From: Siphonodentalium dalli
Taxonomy: Eukaryota; Mollusca; Scaphopoda; Gadilida; Siphonodentaliidae
Direction of reading: 5' to 3'
DNA: 64,000 nt
NCBI GenBank assembly: GCA_032622095.1
Contig: CP136068.1
Span: 1,361,607-1,425,606, forward strand
The position numbers and the translations under genes are program-made. The notes beneath the pieces were generated by a model. It was given only the letters and a program-made list of their open reading frames with translations. It was not told the DNA's origin and searched no databases. Each line of letters starts with the position of its first letter. The stretch's first letter is position 1. Shown piece by piece: positions 25,950-40,805 of the stretch.

Positions 25950-26280
25950 ACCATAGGGGGTGTTATGGATGGGAATTATAAACCATAGGGGGGTGTTATG
26001 GAGGGAATTATAAACCATAGGGGGTGTTATGGATGGAATTATAAACCATAGGGGGTGTTATGGTGGGAATTATAAACCATAGGGGGTGTTATGTACGGAA
26101 TTATAAACCATAGGGGGTGTTATGGATGGGAATTATAAACCATAGGGGGGTGTTATGGAGGGAATTATAAACCATAGGGGGTGTTATGGATGGAATTATA
26201 AACCATAGGGGGTGTTATGGTGGGAATTATAAACCATAGGGGGTGTTATGTACGGAATTATAAACCATAGGGGGTGTTAT
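25950..26280 (+). repeat. Tandem 5-unit block, offset 157 bp
   Basis: The order GATGGG, long-G GAGGG, GATGG, GTGGG, TACGG beginning near 25,970 is repeated directly from about 26,127 at an offset of 157 bp. Confidence 0.75.
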
Positions 26281-26329
26281 GGAGGGAATTATAAACCATA
26301 GTGGGTGTTATGGAGGGAATTATAAACCA

Positions 26330-26880
26330 TAGTGGGTGTTATGGATGGGAATTATAAACCATAGTGGGTGTTATGGATGGAATTATAAACCATAGGGGGT
26401 GTTATGTACGGAATTATAAACCATAGGGGGTGTTATGGATGGGAATTATAAACCATAGGGGGTGTTATGGAGGGAATTATAAACCATAGGGGGGTGTTAT
26501 GGATGGAATTATAAACCATAGGGGGGTGTTATGGAGGGAATTATAAACCATATGGGGTGTTATGGAGGGAATTATAAACCATAGTGGGTGTTATGTACGG
26601 AATTATAAACCATAGGGGGTGTTATGGAGGGAATTATAAACCATAGTGGGTGTTATGGAGGGAATTATAAACCATAGTGGGTGTTATGGATGGGAATTAT
26701 AAACCATAGTGGGTGTTATGGATGGAATTATAAACCATAGGGGGTGTTATGTACGGAATTATAAACCATAGGGGGTGTTATGGATGGGAATTATAAACCA
26801 TAGGGGCTGTTATGGAGGGAATTATAAACCATAGGGGGGTGTTATGGATGGAATTATAAACCATAGGGGGTGTTATGGAG
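26330..26880 (+). repeat. Local duplication, offset 345 bp
   Basis: About 26,341-26,510 (GATGGG, GATGG, TACGG, GATGGG, GAGGG, long-G GATGG) recurs at about 26,686-26,855 with an offset of 345 bp (11 units). Copy 2 carries a private GGGGCTG change near 26,806. Confidence 0.72.
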
Positions 26881-26890
26881 GGAATTATAA

Positions 26891-26910
26891 ACCATAGTGT
26901 ATAAACCATA
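26891..26910 (+). repeat. Truncated satellite unit
   Basis: ACCATAGTG is followed at once by TATAAACCATAG, so one unit has lost the rest of its G-run, TGTTATG and its ending: about 18 bp are missing. It is the shortest unit noticed in the window and a unique landmark. Confidence 0.85.
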
Positions 26911-27344
26911 GTGGGTGTTATGGAGGGAATTATAAACCATAGGGGGTGTTATGGAGGGAATTATAAACCATAGGGGGTGTTATGGAGGGAATTATAAACC
27001 ATAGGGGGTGTTATGTACGGAATTATAAACCATAGTGGGTGTTATGTACGGAATTATAAACCATAGTGGGTGTTATGGATGGAATTATAAACCATAGTGG
27101 GGTGTTATGTACGGAATTATAAACCATAGTGGGTGTTATGTACGGAATTATAAACCATAGTGGGGTGTTATGGAGGGAATTATAAACCATAGGGGGGTGT
27201 TATGGAGGGAATTATAAACCATAGGGGGTGTTATGGAGGGAATTATAAACCATAGTGGGTGTTATGTACGGAATTATAAACCATAGTGGGTGTTATGGAG
27301 GGAATTATAAACCATAGGGGGTGTTATGGAGGGAATTATAAACC

Positions 27345-27790
27345 ATAGTGGGTGTTATGGTGGGAATTATAAACCATAGTGGGTGTTATGGAGGGAATTA
27401 TAAACCATAGTGGGGTGTTATGGAGGGAATTATAAACCATAGGGGGTGTTATGTACGGAATTATAAACCATAGTGGGTGTTATGGAGGGAATTATAAACC
27501 ATAGTGGGGTGTTATGGAGGGAATTATAAACCATAGGGGGTGTTATGTACGGAATTATAAACCATAGTGGGTGTTATGGTGGGAATTATAAACCATAGTG
27601 GGTGTTATGGAGGGAATTATAAACCATAGTGGGGTGTTATGGAGGGAATTATAAACCATAGGGGGTGTTATGTACGGAATTATAAACCATAGTGGGTGTT
27701 ATGGAGGGAATTATAAACCATAGTGGGGTGTTATGGAGGGAATTATAAACCATAGGGGGTGTTATGTACGGAATTATAAACCATAGGGGG
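27345..27790 (+). repeat. Tandem 7-unit block, offset 219 bp
   Basis: The series GTGGG, GAGGG, GTGGGG-GAGGG, TACGG, GAGGG, GTGGGG-GAGGG, TACGG starting near 27,361 repeats from about 27,580 at an offset of 219 bp. Confidence 0.78.
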
Positions 27791-30256
27791 TGTTATGGAG
27801 GGAATTATAAACCATAGGGGGTGTTATGGAGAGAATTATAAACCATAGTGGGTGTTATGGAGGGAATTATAAACCATAGGGGGTGTTATGTACGGAATTA
27901 TAAACCATAGTGGGTGTTATGGAGGGAATTATAAACCATAGGGGGTGTTATGGAGGGAATTATAAACCATAGTGGGTGTTATGGATGGGAATTATAAACC
28001 ATAGTGGGTGTTATGGAGGGAATTATAAACCATAGGGGGGTGTTATGGAGGGAATTATAAACCATAGGGGGTGTTATGGATGGGAATTATAAACCATAGG
28101 GGGTGTTATGGAGGGAATTATAAACCATAGGGGGTGTTATGTACGGAATTATAAACCATAGGGGGGTGTTATGTACGGAATTATAAACCATAGTGGGTGT
28201 TATGGAGGGAATTATAAACCATAGTGGGTGTTATGGATGGAATTATAAACCATAGTGGGTGTTATGTACGGAATTATAAACCATAGTGGGTGTTATGTAC
28301 GGAATTATAAACCATAGGGGGTGTTATGGATGGGAATTATAAACCATAGTGGGTGTTATGGATGGGAATTATAAACCATAGTGGGTGTTATGTACGGAAT
28401 TATAAACCATAGGGGGTGTTATGGAGGGAATTATAAACCATAGGGGGGTGTTATGGAGGGAATTATAAACCATAGGGGGTGTTATGGAGGGAATTATAAA
28501 CCATAGTGGGGTGTTATGTACGGAATTATAAACCATAGGGGGGTGTTATGGTGGGAATTATAAACCATAGTGGGTGTTATGGTGGGAATTATAAACCATA
28601 GTGGGTGTTATGGAGGGAATTATAAACCATAGTGGGTGTTATGGAGGGAATTATAAACCATAGTGGGTGTTATGGAGGGAATTATAAACCATAGTGGGTG
28701 TTATGTACGGAATTATAAACCATAGTGGGGTGTTATGGAGGGAATTATAAACCATAGGGGGTGTTATGGAGGGAATTATAAACCATAGTGGGTGTTATGG
28801 AGGGAATTATAAACCATAGTGGGTGTTATGGAGGGAATTATAAACCATAGTGGGTGTTATGGTGGGAATTATAAACCATAGTGGGTGTTATGGAGGGAAT
28901 TATAAACCATAGTGGGTGTTATGGAGGGAATTATAAACCATAGTGGGTGTTATGGAGGGAATTATAAACCATAGGGGGTGTTATGGAGGGAATTATAAAC
29001 CATAGTGGGTGTTATGGAGGGAATTATAAACCATAGGGGGTGTTATGGTGGGAATTATAAACCATAGTGGGTGTTATGGAGGGAATTATAAACCATAGTG
29101 GGTGTTATGTACGGAATTATAAACCATAGGGGGGTGTTATGTACGGAATTATAAACCATAGGGGGGTGTTATGTACGGAATTATAAACCATAGGGGGTGT
29201 TATGTACGGAATTATAAACCATAGTGGGGTGTTATGGATGGAATTATAAACCATAGTGGGGTGTTATGGATGGAATTATAAACCATAGTGGGGTGTTATG
29301 GATGGAATTATAAACCATAGGGGGTGTTATGGATGGAATTATAAACCATAGGGGGTGTTATGGAGGGAATTATAAACCATAGTGGGGTGTTATGGATGGA
29401 ATTATAAACCATAGTGGGGTGTTATGGATGGAATTATAAACCATAGTGGGGTGTTATGGATGGAATTATAAACCATAGTGGGGTGTTATGGAGGGAATTA
29501 TAAACCATAGTGGGGTGTTATGGATGGAATTATAAACCATAGGGGGTGTTATGGAGGGAATTATAAACCATAGCGGGTGTTATGGATGGGAATTATAAAC
29601 CATAGGGGGGTGTTATGGTGGGAATTATAAACCATAGTGGGGTGTTATGGAGGGAATTATAAACCATAGTGGGTGTTATGGAGGGAATTATAAACCATAG
29701 GGGGTGTTATGGAGGGGAATTATAAACCATAGGGGGTGTTATGTACGGAATTATAAACCATAGTGGGTGTTATGGATGGAATTATAAACCATAGGGGGTG
29801 TTATGGAGGGAATTATAAACCATAGTGGGTGTTATGGAGGGAATTATAAACCATAGTGGGTGTTATGGAGGGAATTATAAACCATAGTGGGTGTTATGGA
29901 TGGAATTATAAACCATAGTGGGTGTTATGGATGGAATTATAAACCATAGTGGGTGTTATGGAGGGAATTATAAACCATAGTGGGTGTTATGGAGGGGAAT
30001 TATAAACCATAGTGGGTGTTATGGAGGGGAATTATAAACCATAGTGGGTGTTATGTACGGAATTATAAACCATAGTGGGTGTTATGGAGGGAATTATAAA
30101 CCATAGTGGGGTGTTATGGAGGGAATTATAAACCATAGTGGGTGTTATGGAGGGAATTATAAACCATAGGGGGTGTTATGGAGGGAATTATAAACCATAG
30201 GGGGTGTTATGGATGGAATTATAAACCATAGGGGGTGTTATGGAGGGAATTATAAA

Positions 30257-30605
30257 CCATAGTGGGGTGTTATGGATGGGAATTATAAACCATAGTGGGT
30301 GTTATGTACGGAATTATAAACCATAGTGGGGTGTTATGGATGGGAATTATAAACCATAGGGGGTGTTATGTACGGAATTATAAACCATAGTGGGGTGTTA
30401 TGGATGGGAATTATAAACCATAGGGGGTGTTATGTACGGAATTATAAACCATAGTGGGTGTTATGGAGGGAATTATAAACCATAGTGGGGTGTTATGGAT
30501 GGGAATTATAAACCATAGTGGGTGTTATGTACGGAATTATAAACCATAGTGGGGTGTTATGGATGGGAATTATAAACCATAGGGGGTGTTATGTACGGAA
30601 TTATA
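30257..30605 (+). repeat. Alternating GATGGG/TACGG dimer stretch
   Basis: Units with the GTGGGG run and GATGGG ending (33 bp) alternate with 31-bp TACGG units several times, giving a 64-bp dimer. One extra GAGGG unit interrupts near 30,470. This is the clearest dimeric order noticed in the window. Confidence 0.7.
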
Positions 30606-32269
30606 AACCATAGGGGGTGTTATGGATGGAATTATAAACCATAGGGGGTGTTATGGAGGGGAATTATAAACCATAGTGGGTGTTATGGATGGAATTATAA
30701 ACCATAGTGGGTGTTATGGAGGGAATTATAAACCATAGGGGGTGTTATGGAGGGAATTATAAACCATAGGGGGTGTTATGGAGGGAATTATAAACCATAG
30801 TGGGTGTTATGGATGGAATTATAAACCATAGGGGGTGTTATGGAGGGAATTATAAACCATAGTGGGTGTTATGGAGGGAATTATAAACCATAGTGGGTGT
30901 TATGGATGGAATTATAAACCATAGGGGGTGTTATGGAGGGAATTATAAACCATAGGGGGTGTTATGGAGGGAATTATAAACCATAGTGGGTGTTATGGAT
31001 GGAATTATAAACCATAGGGGGTGTTATGGAGGGAATTATAAACCATAGGGGGGTGTTATGGAGGGAATTATAAACCATAGGGGGTGTTATGGAGGGAATT
31101 ATAAACCATAGGGGGGTGTTATGGATGGGAATTATAAACCATAGTGGGGTGTTATGTACGGAATTATAAACCATAGGGGGTGTTATGGAGGGAATTATAA
31201 ACCATAGGGGGTGTTATGGTGGGAATTATAAACCATAGGGGGGTGTTATGGATGGGAATTATAAACCATAGTGGGGTGTTATGTACGGAATTATAAACCA
31301 TAGGGGGTGTTATGGAGGGAATTATAAACCATAGGGGGTGTTATGGATGGAATTATAAACCATATTGGGTGTTATGGAGGGAATTATAAACCATAGGGGG
31401 TGTTATGGAGGGAATTATAAACCATAGGGGGTGTTATGGAGGGAATTATAAACCATAGTGGGTGTTATGGAGGGAATTATAAACCATAGTGGGGTGTTAT
31501 GGAGGGAATTATAAACCATAGTGGGTGTTATGGAGGGAATTATAAACCATAGGGGGTGTTATGGAGGGAATTATAAACCATAGGGGGTGTTATGGATGGA
31601 ATTATAAACCATAGTGGGTGTTATGGATGGGAATTATAAACCATAGTGGGTGTTATGGAGGGAATTATAAACCATAGTGGGTGTTATGTACGGAATTATA
31701 AACCATAGTGGGTGTTATGGTGGGAATTATAAACCATAGGGGGTGTTATGGATGGAATTATAAACCATAGTGGGTGTTATGTACGGAATTATAAACCATA
31801 GGGGGGTGTTATGGATGGAATTATAAACCATAGTGGGTGTTATGTACGGAATTATAAACCATAGGGGGGTGTTATGGATGGAATTATAAACCATAGTGGG
31901 TGTTATGGAGGGAATTATAAACCATAGTGGGTGTTATGGAGGGAATTATAAACCATAGGGGGTGTTATGGATGGAATTATAAACCATAGTGGGTGTTATG
32001 GATGGGAATTATAAACCATAGGGGGTGTTATGGATGGGAATTATAAACCATAGGGGGTGTTATGGATGGGAATTATAAACCATAGGGGGTGTTATGGATG
32101 GAATTATAAACCATAGGGGGTGTTATGGTGGGAATTATAAACCATAGGGGGTGTTATGGAGGGAATTATAAACCATAGTGGGTGTTATGGATGGGAATTA
32201 TAAACCATAGGGGGTGTTATGGAGGGAATTATAAACCATAGGGGGTGTTATGAAGGGAATTATAAACCA

Positions 32270-32660
32270 TAGGGGGTGTTATGGATGGGAATTATAAACC
32301 ATAGTGGGTGTTATGGATGGAATTATAAACCATAGTGGGTGTTATGGTGGGAATTATAAACCATAGTGGGTGTTATGGAGGGAATTATAAACCATAGGGG
32401 GTGTTATGGAGGGAATTATAAACCATAGGGGGTGTTATGGAGGGAATTATAAACCATAGGGGGTGTTATGGATGGGAATTATAAACCATAGTGGGTGTTA
32501 TGGATGGAATTATAAACCATAGTGGGTGTTATGGTGGGAATTATAAACCATAGTGGGTGTTATGGAGGGAATTATAAACCATAGGGGGTGTTATGGAGGG
32601 AATTATAAACCATAGGGGGTGTTATGGATGGGAATTATAAACCATAGGGGGTGTTATGGT
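32270..32660 (+). repeat. Tandem 6-unit block, offset 187 bp
   Basis: The order GATGGG, GATGG, GTGGG, GAGGG, GAGGG, GAGGG beginning near 32,281 repeats from about 32,468. Confidence 0.72.
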
Positions 32661-35600
32661 GGGAATTATAAACCATAGGGGGTGTTATGGAGGGAATTAT
32701 AAACCATAGTGGGTGTTATGGATGGGAATTATAAACCATAGTGGGTGTTATGGAGGGAATTATAAACCATAGTGGGTGTTATGGATGGAATTATAAACCA
32801 TAGTGGGTGTTATGGAGGGAATTATAAACCATAGTGGGTGTTATGGATGGAATTATAAACCATAGTGGGTGTTATGGATGGAATTATAAACCATAGGGGG
32901 TGTTATGGATGGGAATTATAAACCATAGTGGGTGTTATGGAGGGAATTATAAACCATAGGGGGTGTTATGGAGGGAATTATAAACCATAGTGGGGTGTTA
33001 TGGATGGGAATTATAAACCATAGGGGGTGTTATGGACGGAATTATAAACCATAGTGGGTGTTATGGAGGGAATTATAAACCATAGGGGGTGTTATTGAGG
33101 GAATTATAAACCATAGGGGGTGTTATGGATGGGAATTATAAACCATAGGGGGTGTTATGGATGGGAATTATAAACCATAGGGGGTGTTATGGATGGAATT
33201 ATAAACCATAGTGGGGTGTTATGGATGGAATTATAAACCATAGGGGGTGTTATGGATGGAATTATAAACCATAGGGGGTGTTATGGATGGAATTATAAAC
33301 CATAGTGGGGTGTTATGGATGGAATTATAAACCATAGGGGGTGTTATGGATGGAATTATAAACCATAGGGGGTGTTATGGAGGGAATTATAAACCATAGT
33401 GGGGTGTTATGGATGGAATTATAAACCATAGTGGGGTGTTATGGATGGAATTATAAACCATAGGGGGTGTTATGGTGGGAATTATAAACCATAGTGGGGT
33501 GTTATGGATGGAATTATAAACCATAGGGGGTGTTATGGAGGGAATTATAAACCATAGTGGGTGTTATGGTGGGAATTATAAACCATAGTGGGTGTTATGT
33601 ACGGAATTATAAACCATAGTGGGTGTTATGGAGGGAATTATAAACCATAGTGGGTGTTATGGTGGGAATTATAAACCATAGGGGGTGTTATGGAGGGAAT
33701 TATAAACCATAGGGGGTGTTATGGAGGGAATTATAAACCATAGGGGGTGTTATGGAGGGAATTATAAACCATAGTGGGTGTTATGGAGGGAATTATAAAC
33801 CATAGTGGGTGTTATGGAGGGAATTATAAACCATAGGGGGTGTTATGGAGGGAATTATAAACCATAGGGGGTGTTATGGAGGGAATTATAAACCATAGGG
33901 TGTGTTATGGAGGGAATTATAAACCATAGTGGGTGTTATGGAGGGAATTATAAACCATAGGGGGTGTTATGGAGGGAATTATAAACCATAGTGGGTGTTA
34001 TGGGGGGAATTATAAACCATAGGGGGTGTTATGGAGGGAATTATAAACCATAGTGGGTGTTATGGAGGGAATTATAAACCATAGTGGGGTGTTATGGAGG
34101 GAATTATAAACCATAGGGGGTGTTATGGTGAGAATTATAAACCATAGGGGGTGTTATGGAGGGAATTATAAACCATAGTGGGTGTTATGGAGGGAATTAT
34201 AAACCATAGTGGGTGTTATGGAGGGAATTATAAACCATAGGGGGTGTTATGGAGGGAATTATAAACCATAGGGGGGTGTTATGGAGGGAATTATAAACCA
34301 TAGTGGGGTGTTATGGAGGGAATTATAAACCATAGGGGGTGTTATGGAGGGAATTATAAACCATAGTGGGTGTTATGGAGGGAATTATAAACCATAGTGG
34401 GTGTTATGGTGAGAATTATAAACCATAGGGGGTGTTATGGAGGGAATTATAAACCATAGGGGGTGTTATGGATGGGAATTATAAACCATAGGGGGTGTTA
34501 TGGATGGGAATTATAAACCATAGGGGGTGTTATGGATGGAATTATAAACCATAGGGGGTGTTATGGATGGAATTATAAACCATAGGGGGTGTTATGGTGG
34601 GAATTATAAACCATAGTGGGTGTTATGGAGGGAATTATAAACCATAGTGGGTGTTATGGAGGGAATTATAAACCATAGGGGGGTGTTATGGATGGGAATT
34701 ATAAACCATAGTGGGTGTTATGGATGGGAATTATAAACCATAGTGGGTGTTATGGAGGGAATTATAAACCATAGGGGGGTGTTATGGATGGGAATTATAA
34801 ACCATAGTGGGTGTTATGGAGGGAATTATAAACCATAGTGGGTGTTATGGATGGAATTATAAACCATAGGGGGGTGTTATGGATGGGAATTATAAACCAT
34901 AGTGGGTGTTATGGATGGGAATTATAAACCATAGTGGGTGTTATGGATGGGAATTATAAACCATAGTGGGTGTTATGGATGGAATTATAAACCATAGTGG
35001 GTGTTATGGGTGGAATTATAAACCATAGTGGGTGTTATGGTGGGAATTATAAACCATAGTGGGGTGTTATGGAGGGAATTATAAACCATAGTGGGGTGTT
35101 ATGGTGGGAATTATAAACCATAGTGGGTGTTATGGATGGAATTATAAACCATAGTGGGTGTTATGGATGGAATTATAAACCATAGTGGGTGTTATGGATG
35201 GAATTATAAACCATAGGGGGTGTTATGGAGGGAATTATAAACCATAGTGGGGTGTTATGGTGGGAATTATAAACCATAGTGGGTGTTATGGAGGGAATTA
35301 TAAACCATAGGGGGTGTTATGGATGGGAATTATAAACCATAGTGGGTGTTATGGATGGAATTATAAACCATAGTGGGGTGTTATGGTGGGAATTATAAAC
35401 CATAGTGGGTGTTATGGAGGGAATTATAAACCATAGTGGGTGTTATGGAGGGAATTATAAACCATAGTGGGTGTTATGGATGGAATTATAAACCATAGTG
35501 GGTGTTATGGAGGGAATTATAAACCATAGGGGGTGTTATGGTGGGAATTATAAACCATAGTGGGTGTTATGGAGGGAATTATAAACCATAGTGGGTGTTA

Positions 35601-36120
35601 TGGAGGGAATTATAAACCATAGGGGGTGTTATGGTGGGAATTATAAACCATAGTGGGTGTTATGGAGGGAATTATAAACCATAGTGGGTGTTATGGAGGG
35701 AATTATAAACCATAGTGGGTGTTATGGTGGGAATTATAAACCATAGGGGGTGTTATGGAGGGAATTATAAACCATAGGGGGTGTTATGGAGGGAATTATA
35801 AACCATAGGGGGTGTTATGGAGGGAATTATAAACCATAGTGGGTGTTATGGATGGGAATTATAAACCATAGGGGGTGTTATGGAGGGAATTATAAACCAT
35901 AGTGGGTGTTATGGAGGGAATTATAAACCATAGTGGGTGTTATGGAGGGAATTATAAACCATAGGGGGTGTTATGGATGGGAATTATAAACCATAGGGGG
36001 GTGTTATGGAGGGAATTATAAACCATAGTGGGTGTTATGGAGGGAATTATAAACCATAGGGGGTGTTATGGATGGGAATTATAAACCATAGGGGGGTGTT
36101 ATGGAGGGAATTATAAACCA

Positions 36121-36560
36121 TAGGGGGTGTTATGGAGGGAATTATAAACCATAGTGGGGTGTTATGGATGGAATTATAAACCATAGGGGGTGTTATGGAG
36201 GGAATTATAAACCATAGTGGGTGTTATGGTGAGAATTATAAACCATAGGGGGTGTTATGGATGGGAATTATAAACCATAGGGGGTGTTATGGAGGGAATT
36301 ATAAACCATAGGGGGTGTTATGGTGGGAATTATAAACCATAGTGGGTGTTATGGTGAGAATTATAAACCATAGGGGGTGTTATGGAGGGAATTATAAACC
36401 ATAGTGGGGTGTTATGGATGGAATTATAAACCATAGTGGGTGTTATGGAGGGAATTATAAACCATAGTGGGTGTTATGGTGAGAATTATAAACCATAGGG
36501 GGTGTTATGGATGGGAATTATAAACCATAGGGGGTGTTATGGAGGGAATTATAAACCATA
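36121..36560 (+). repeat. 250-bp tandem duplication with rare GTGAG marker
   Basis: About 36,121-36,310 recurs at about 36,371-36,560 with an offset of 250 bp (8 units). Both copies hold the rare GTGAG ending (36,229 and 36,479) next to a GATGGG unit. Confidence 0.75.
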
Positions 36561-39500
36561 GTGGGTGTTATGGAGGGAATTATAAACCATAGTGGGTGTT
36601 ATGGATGGAATTATAAACCATAGGGGGTGTTATGGATGGAATTATAAACCATAGGGGGTGTTATGGATGGAATTATAAACCATAGTGGGTGTTATGGAGG
36701 GAATTATAAACCATAGGGGGTGTTATGGATGGAATTATAAACCATAGGGGGTGTTATGGATGGAATTATAAACCATAGGGGGTGTTATGGATGGAATTAT
36801 AAACCATAGTGGGTGTTATGGAGGGAATTATAAACCATAGTGGGTGTTATGGAGGGAATTATAAACCATAGGGGGTGTTATGGTGGGAATTATAAACCAT
36901 AGGGGGTGTTATGGAGGGAATTATAAACCATAGGGGGTGTTATGGTGAGAATTATAAACCATAGTGGGTGTTATGGAGGGAATTATAAACCATAGGGGGT
37001 GTTATGGAGGGAATTATAAACCATAGGGGGTGTTATGGAGGGAATTATAAACCATAGTGGGTGTTATGGTGGGAATTATAAACCATAGGGGGTGTTATGG
37101 ATGGAATTATAAACCATAGGGGGTGTTATGGATGGAATTATAAACCATAGGGGGTGTTATGGTGGGAATTATAAACCATAGGGGGTGTTATGGATGGAAT
37201 TATAAACCATAGGGGGTGTTATGGAGGGAATTATAAACCATAGTGGGTGTTATGGAGGGAATTATAAACCATAGGGGGTGTTATGGAGGGAATTATAAAC
37301 CATAGGGGGTGTTATGGAGGGAATTATAAACCATAGGGGGTGTTATGGAGGGAATTATAAACCATAGGGGGTGTTATGGAGGGAATTATAAACCATAGGG
37401 GGTGTTATGGAGGGAATTATAAACCATAGGGGGTGTTATGGAGGGAATTATAAACCATAGGGGGTGTTATGGAGGGAATTATAAACCATAGGGGGTGTTA
37501 TGGATGGAATTATAAACCATAGGGGGTGTTATGGAGGGAATTATAAACCATAGGGGGTGTTATGGATGGAATTATAAACCATAGGGGGTGTTATGGAGGG
37601 AATTATAAACCATAGTGGGGTGTTATGGAGGGAATTATAAACCATAGGGGGTGTTATGGAGGGAATTATAAACCATAGTGGGTGTTATGGAGGGAATTAT
37701 AAACCATATGGGGTGTTATGGAGGGAATTATAAACCATAGGGGGTGTTATGGATGGAATTATAAACCATAGGGGGTGTTATGGATGGAATTATAAACCAT
37801 AGGGGGTGTTATGGAGGGAATTATAAACCATAGGGGGTGTTATGGAGGGAATTATAAACCATAGTGGGTGTTATGGATGGGAATTATAAACCATAGGGGG
37901 TGTTATGGATGGAATTATAAACCATAGTGGGTGTTATGGTGGGAATTATAAACCATAGTGGGTGTTATGGAGGGAATTATAAACCATAGTGGGTGTTATG
38001 GATGGAATTATAAACCATAGTGGGTGTTATGGATGGAATTATAAACCATAGGGGGTGTTATGGATGGAATTATAAACCATAGGGGGTGTTATGGAGGGAA
38101 TTATAAACCATAGGGGGTGTTATGGAGGGAATTATAAACCATAGGGGGTGTTATGGAGGGAATTATAAACCATAGGGGGTGTTATGGAGGGAATTATAAA
38201 CCATAGTGGGTGTTATGATGGGAATTATAAACCATAGGGGGTGTTATGGTGGGAATTATAAACCATAGGGGGTGTTATGGAGGGAATTATAAACCATAGT
38301 GGGTGTTATGGGGGGAATTATAAACCATAGGGGGTGTTATGGATGGAATTATAAACCATAGGGGGGTGTTATGGATGGAATTATAAACCATAGGGGGTGT
38401 TATGGAGGGAATTATAAACCATAGTGGGTGTTATGGTGGAAATTATAAACCATAGAGGGTGTTATGGAGGGAATTATAAACCATAGTGGGGTGTTATGGA
38501 GGGAATTATAAACCATAGTGGGTGTTATGGAGGGAATTATAAACCATAGTGGGTGTTATGGAGGGAATTATAAACCATAGGGGGTGTTATGGAGGGAATT
38601 ATAAACCATAGTGGGTGTTATGGTGGGAATTATAAACCATAGTGGGTGTTATGGAGGGAATTATAAACCATAGTGGGTGTTATGGAGGGAATTATAAACC
38701 ATAGGGGGTGTTATGGAGGGAATTATAAACCATAGTGGGTGTTATGGTGGGAATTATAAACCATAGGGGGGTGTTATGGTGGGAATTATAAACCATATAG
38801 GGTGTTATGGAGGGAATTATAAACCATAGTGGGTGTTATGGAGGGAATTATAAACCATAGAGGGTGTTATGGATGGAATTATAAACCATAGTGGGTGTTA
38901 TGGAGGGAATTATAAACCATAGTGGGTGTTATGGTTGGGAATTATAAACCATAGAGGGTGTTATGGTGGGAATTATAAACCATAGTGGGGTGTTATGGAG
39001 GGAATTATAAACCATAGGGGGTGTTATGGATGGAATTATAAACCATAGTGGGTGTTATGGAGGGAATTATAAACCATAGTGGGTGTTATGGAGGGAATTA
39101 TAAACCATAGTGGGTGTTATGGATGGAATTATAAACCATAGTGGGTGTTATGGAGGGAATTATAAACCATAGGGGGTGTTATGGATGGAATTATAAACCA
39201 TAGTGGGTGTTATGGTGGGAATTATAAACCATAGGGGGTGTTATGGATGGAATTATAAACCATAGGGGGGTGTTATGGATGGAATTATAAACCATAGGGG
39301 GGTGTTATGGATGGAATTATAAACCATAGTGGGTGTTATGGATGGAATTATAAACCATAGGGGGGTGTTATGGATGGAATTATAAACCATAGTGGGTGTT
39401 ATGGAGGGAATTATAAACCATAGTGGGGTGTTATGGATGGAATTATAAACCATAGTGGGTGTTATGGATGGAATTATAAACCATAGGGGGTGTTATGGAG

Positions 39501-40499
39501 GGAATTATAAACCATAGGGGGGTGTTATGGATGGAATTATAAACCATAGTGGGTGTTATGGAGGGAATTATAAACCATAGGGGGTGTTATGGAGGGAATT
39601 ATAAACCATAGTGGGTGTTATGGATGGAATTATAAACCATAGTGGGTGTTATGGATGGAATTATAAACCATAGGGGGGTGTTATGGATGGAATTATAAAC
39701 CATAGTGGGTGTTATGGAGGGAATTATAAACCATAGGGGGTGTTATGGAGGGAATTATAAACCATAGTGGGGTGTTATGGATGGAATTATAAACCATAGG
39801 GGGGTGTTATGGAGGGAATTATAAACCATAGTGGGTGTTATGGAGGGAATTATAAATTATAGGGGGTGTTATGGAGGGAATTATAAACCATAGGGGGTGT
39901 TATGGATGGAATTATAAACCATAGGGGGTGTTATGGAGGGAATTATAAACCATAGTGGGGTGTTATGGATGGAATTATAAACCATAGGGTGTTATGGAGG
40001 GAATTATAAACCATAGTGGGGTGTTATGGAGGGAATTATAAACCTTAGTGGGTGTTATGGATGGAATTATAAACCATAGTGGGTGTTATGGATGGAATTA
40101 TAAACCATAGGGGGTGTTATGGAGGGAATTATAAACCATAGTGGGGTGTTATGGATGGAATTATAAACCATAGGGGGTGTTATGGATGGAATTATAAACC
40201 ATAGTGGGGTGTTATGGAGGGAATTATAAACCATAGTGGGTGTTATGGAGGGAATTATAAACCATAGTGGGTGTTATGGATGGAATTATAAACCATAGTG
40301 GGTGTTATGGAGGGAATTATAAACCATAGTGGGTGTTATGGATGGGAATTATAAACCATAGTGGGTGTTATGGATGGGAATTATAAACCATAGGGGGTGT
40401 TATGGATGGAATTATACACCATAGTGGGTGTTATGGAGGGAATTATAAACCATAGTGGGTGTTATGGATGGAATTATAAACCATAGTGGGGTGTTATGG

Positions 40500-40805
40500 A
40501 TGGGAATTATAAACCATAGTGGGTGTTATGGAGGGAATTATAAACCATAGTGGGTGTTATGGAGGGAATTATAAACCATAGTGGGTGTTATGGAGGGAAT
40601 TATAAACCATAGTGGGTGTTATGGAGGGAATTATAAACCATAGTGGGTGTTATGGAGGGAATTATAAACCATAGTGGGTGTTATGGAGGGAATTATAAAC
40701 CATAGTGGGTGTTATGGAGGGAATTATAAACCATAGTGGGTGTTATGGAGGGAATTATAAACCATAGTGGGTGTTATGGAGGGAATTATAAACCATAGTG
40801 GGTGT
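40500..40805 (+). repeat. Homogeneous run of one unit type
   Basis: Around ten consecutive 31-bp units all have the TGGG run and GAGGG ending. Most of the array mixes types, so this looks like a very recent local expansion of one unit. A similar run of about eight lies at 45,460-45,690. Confidence 0.75.
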
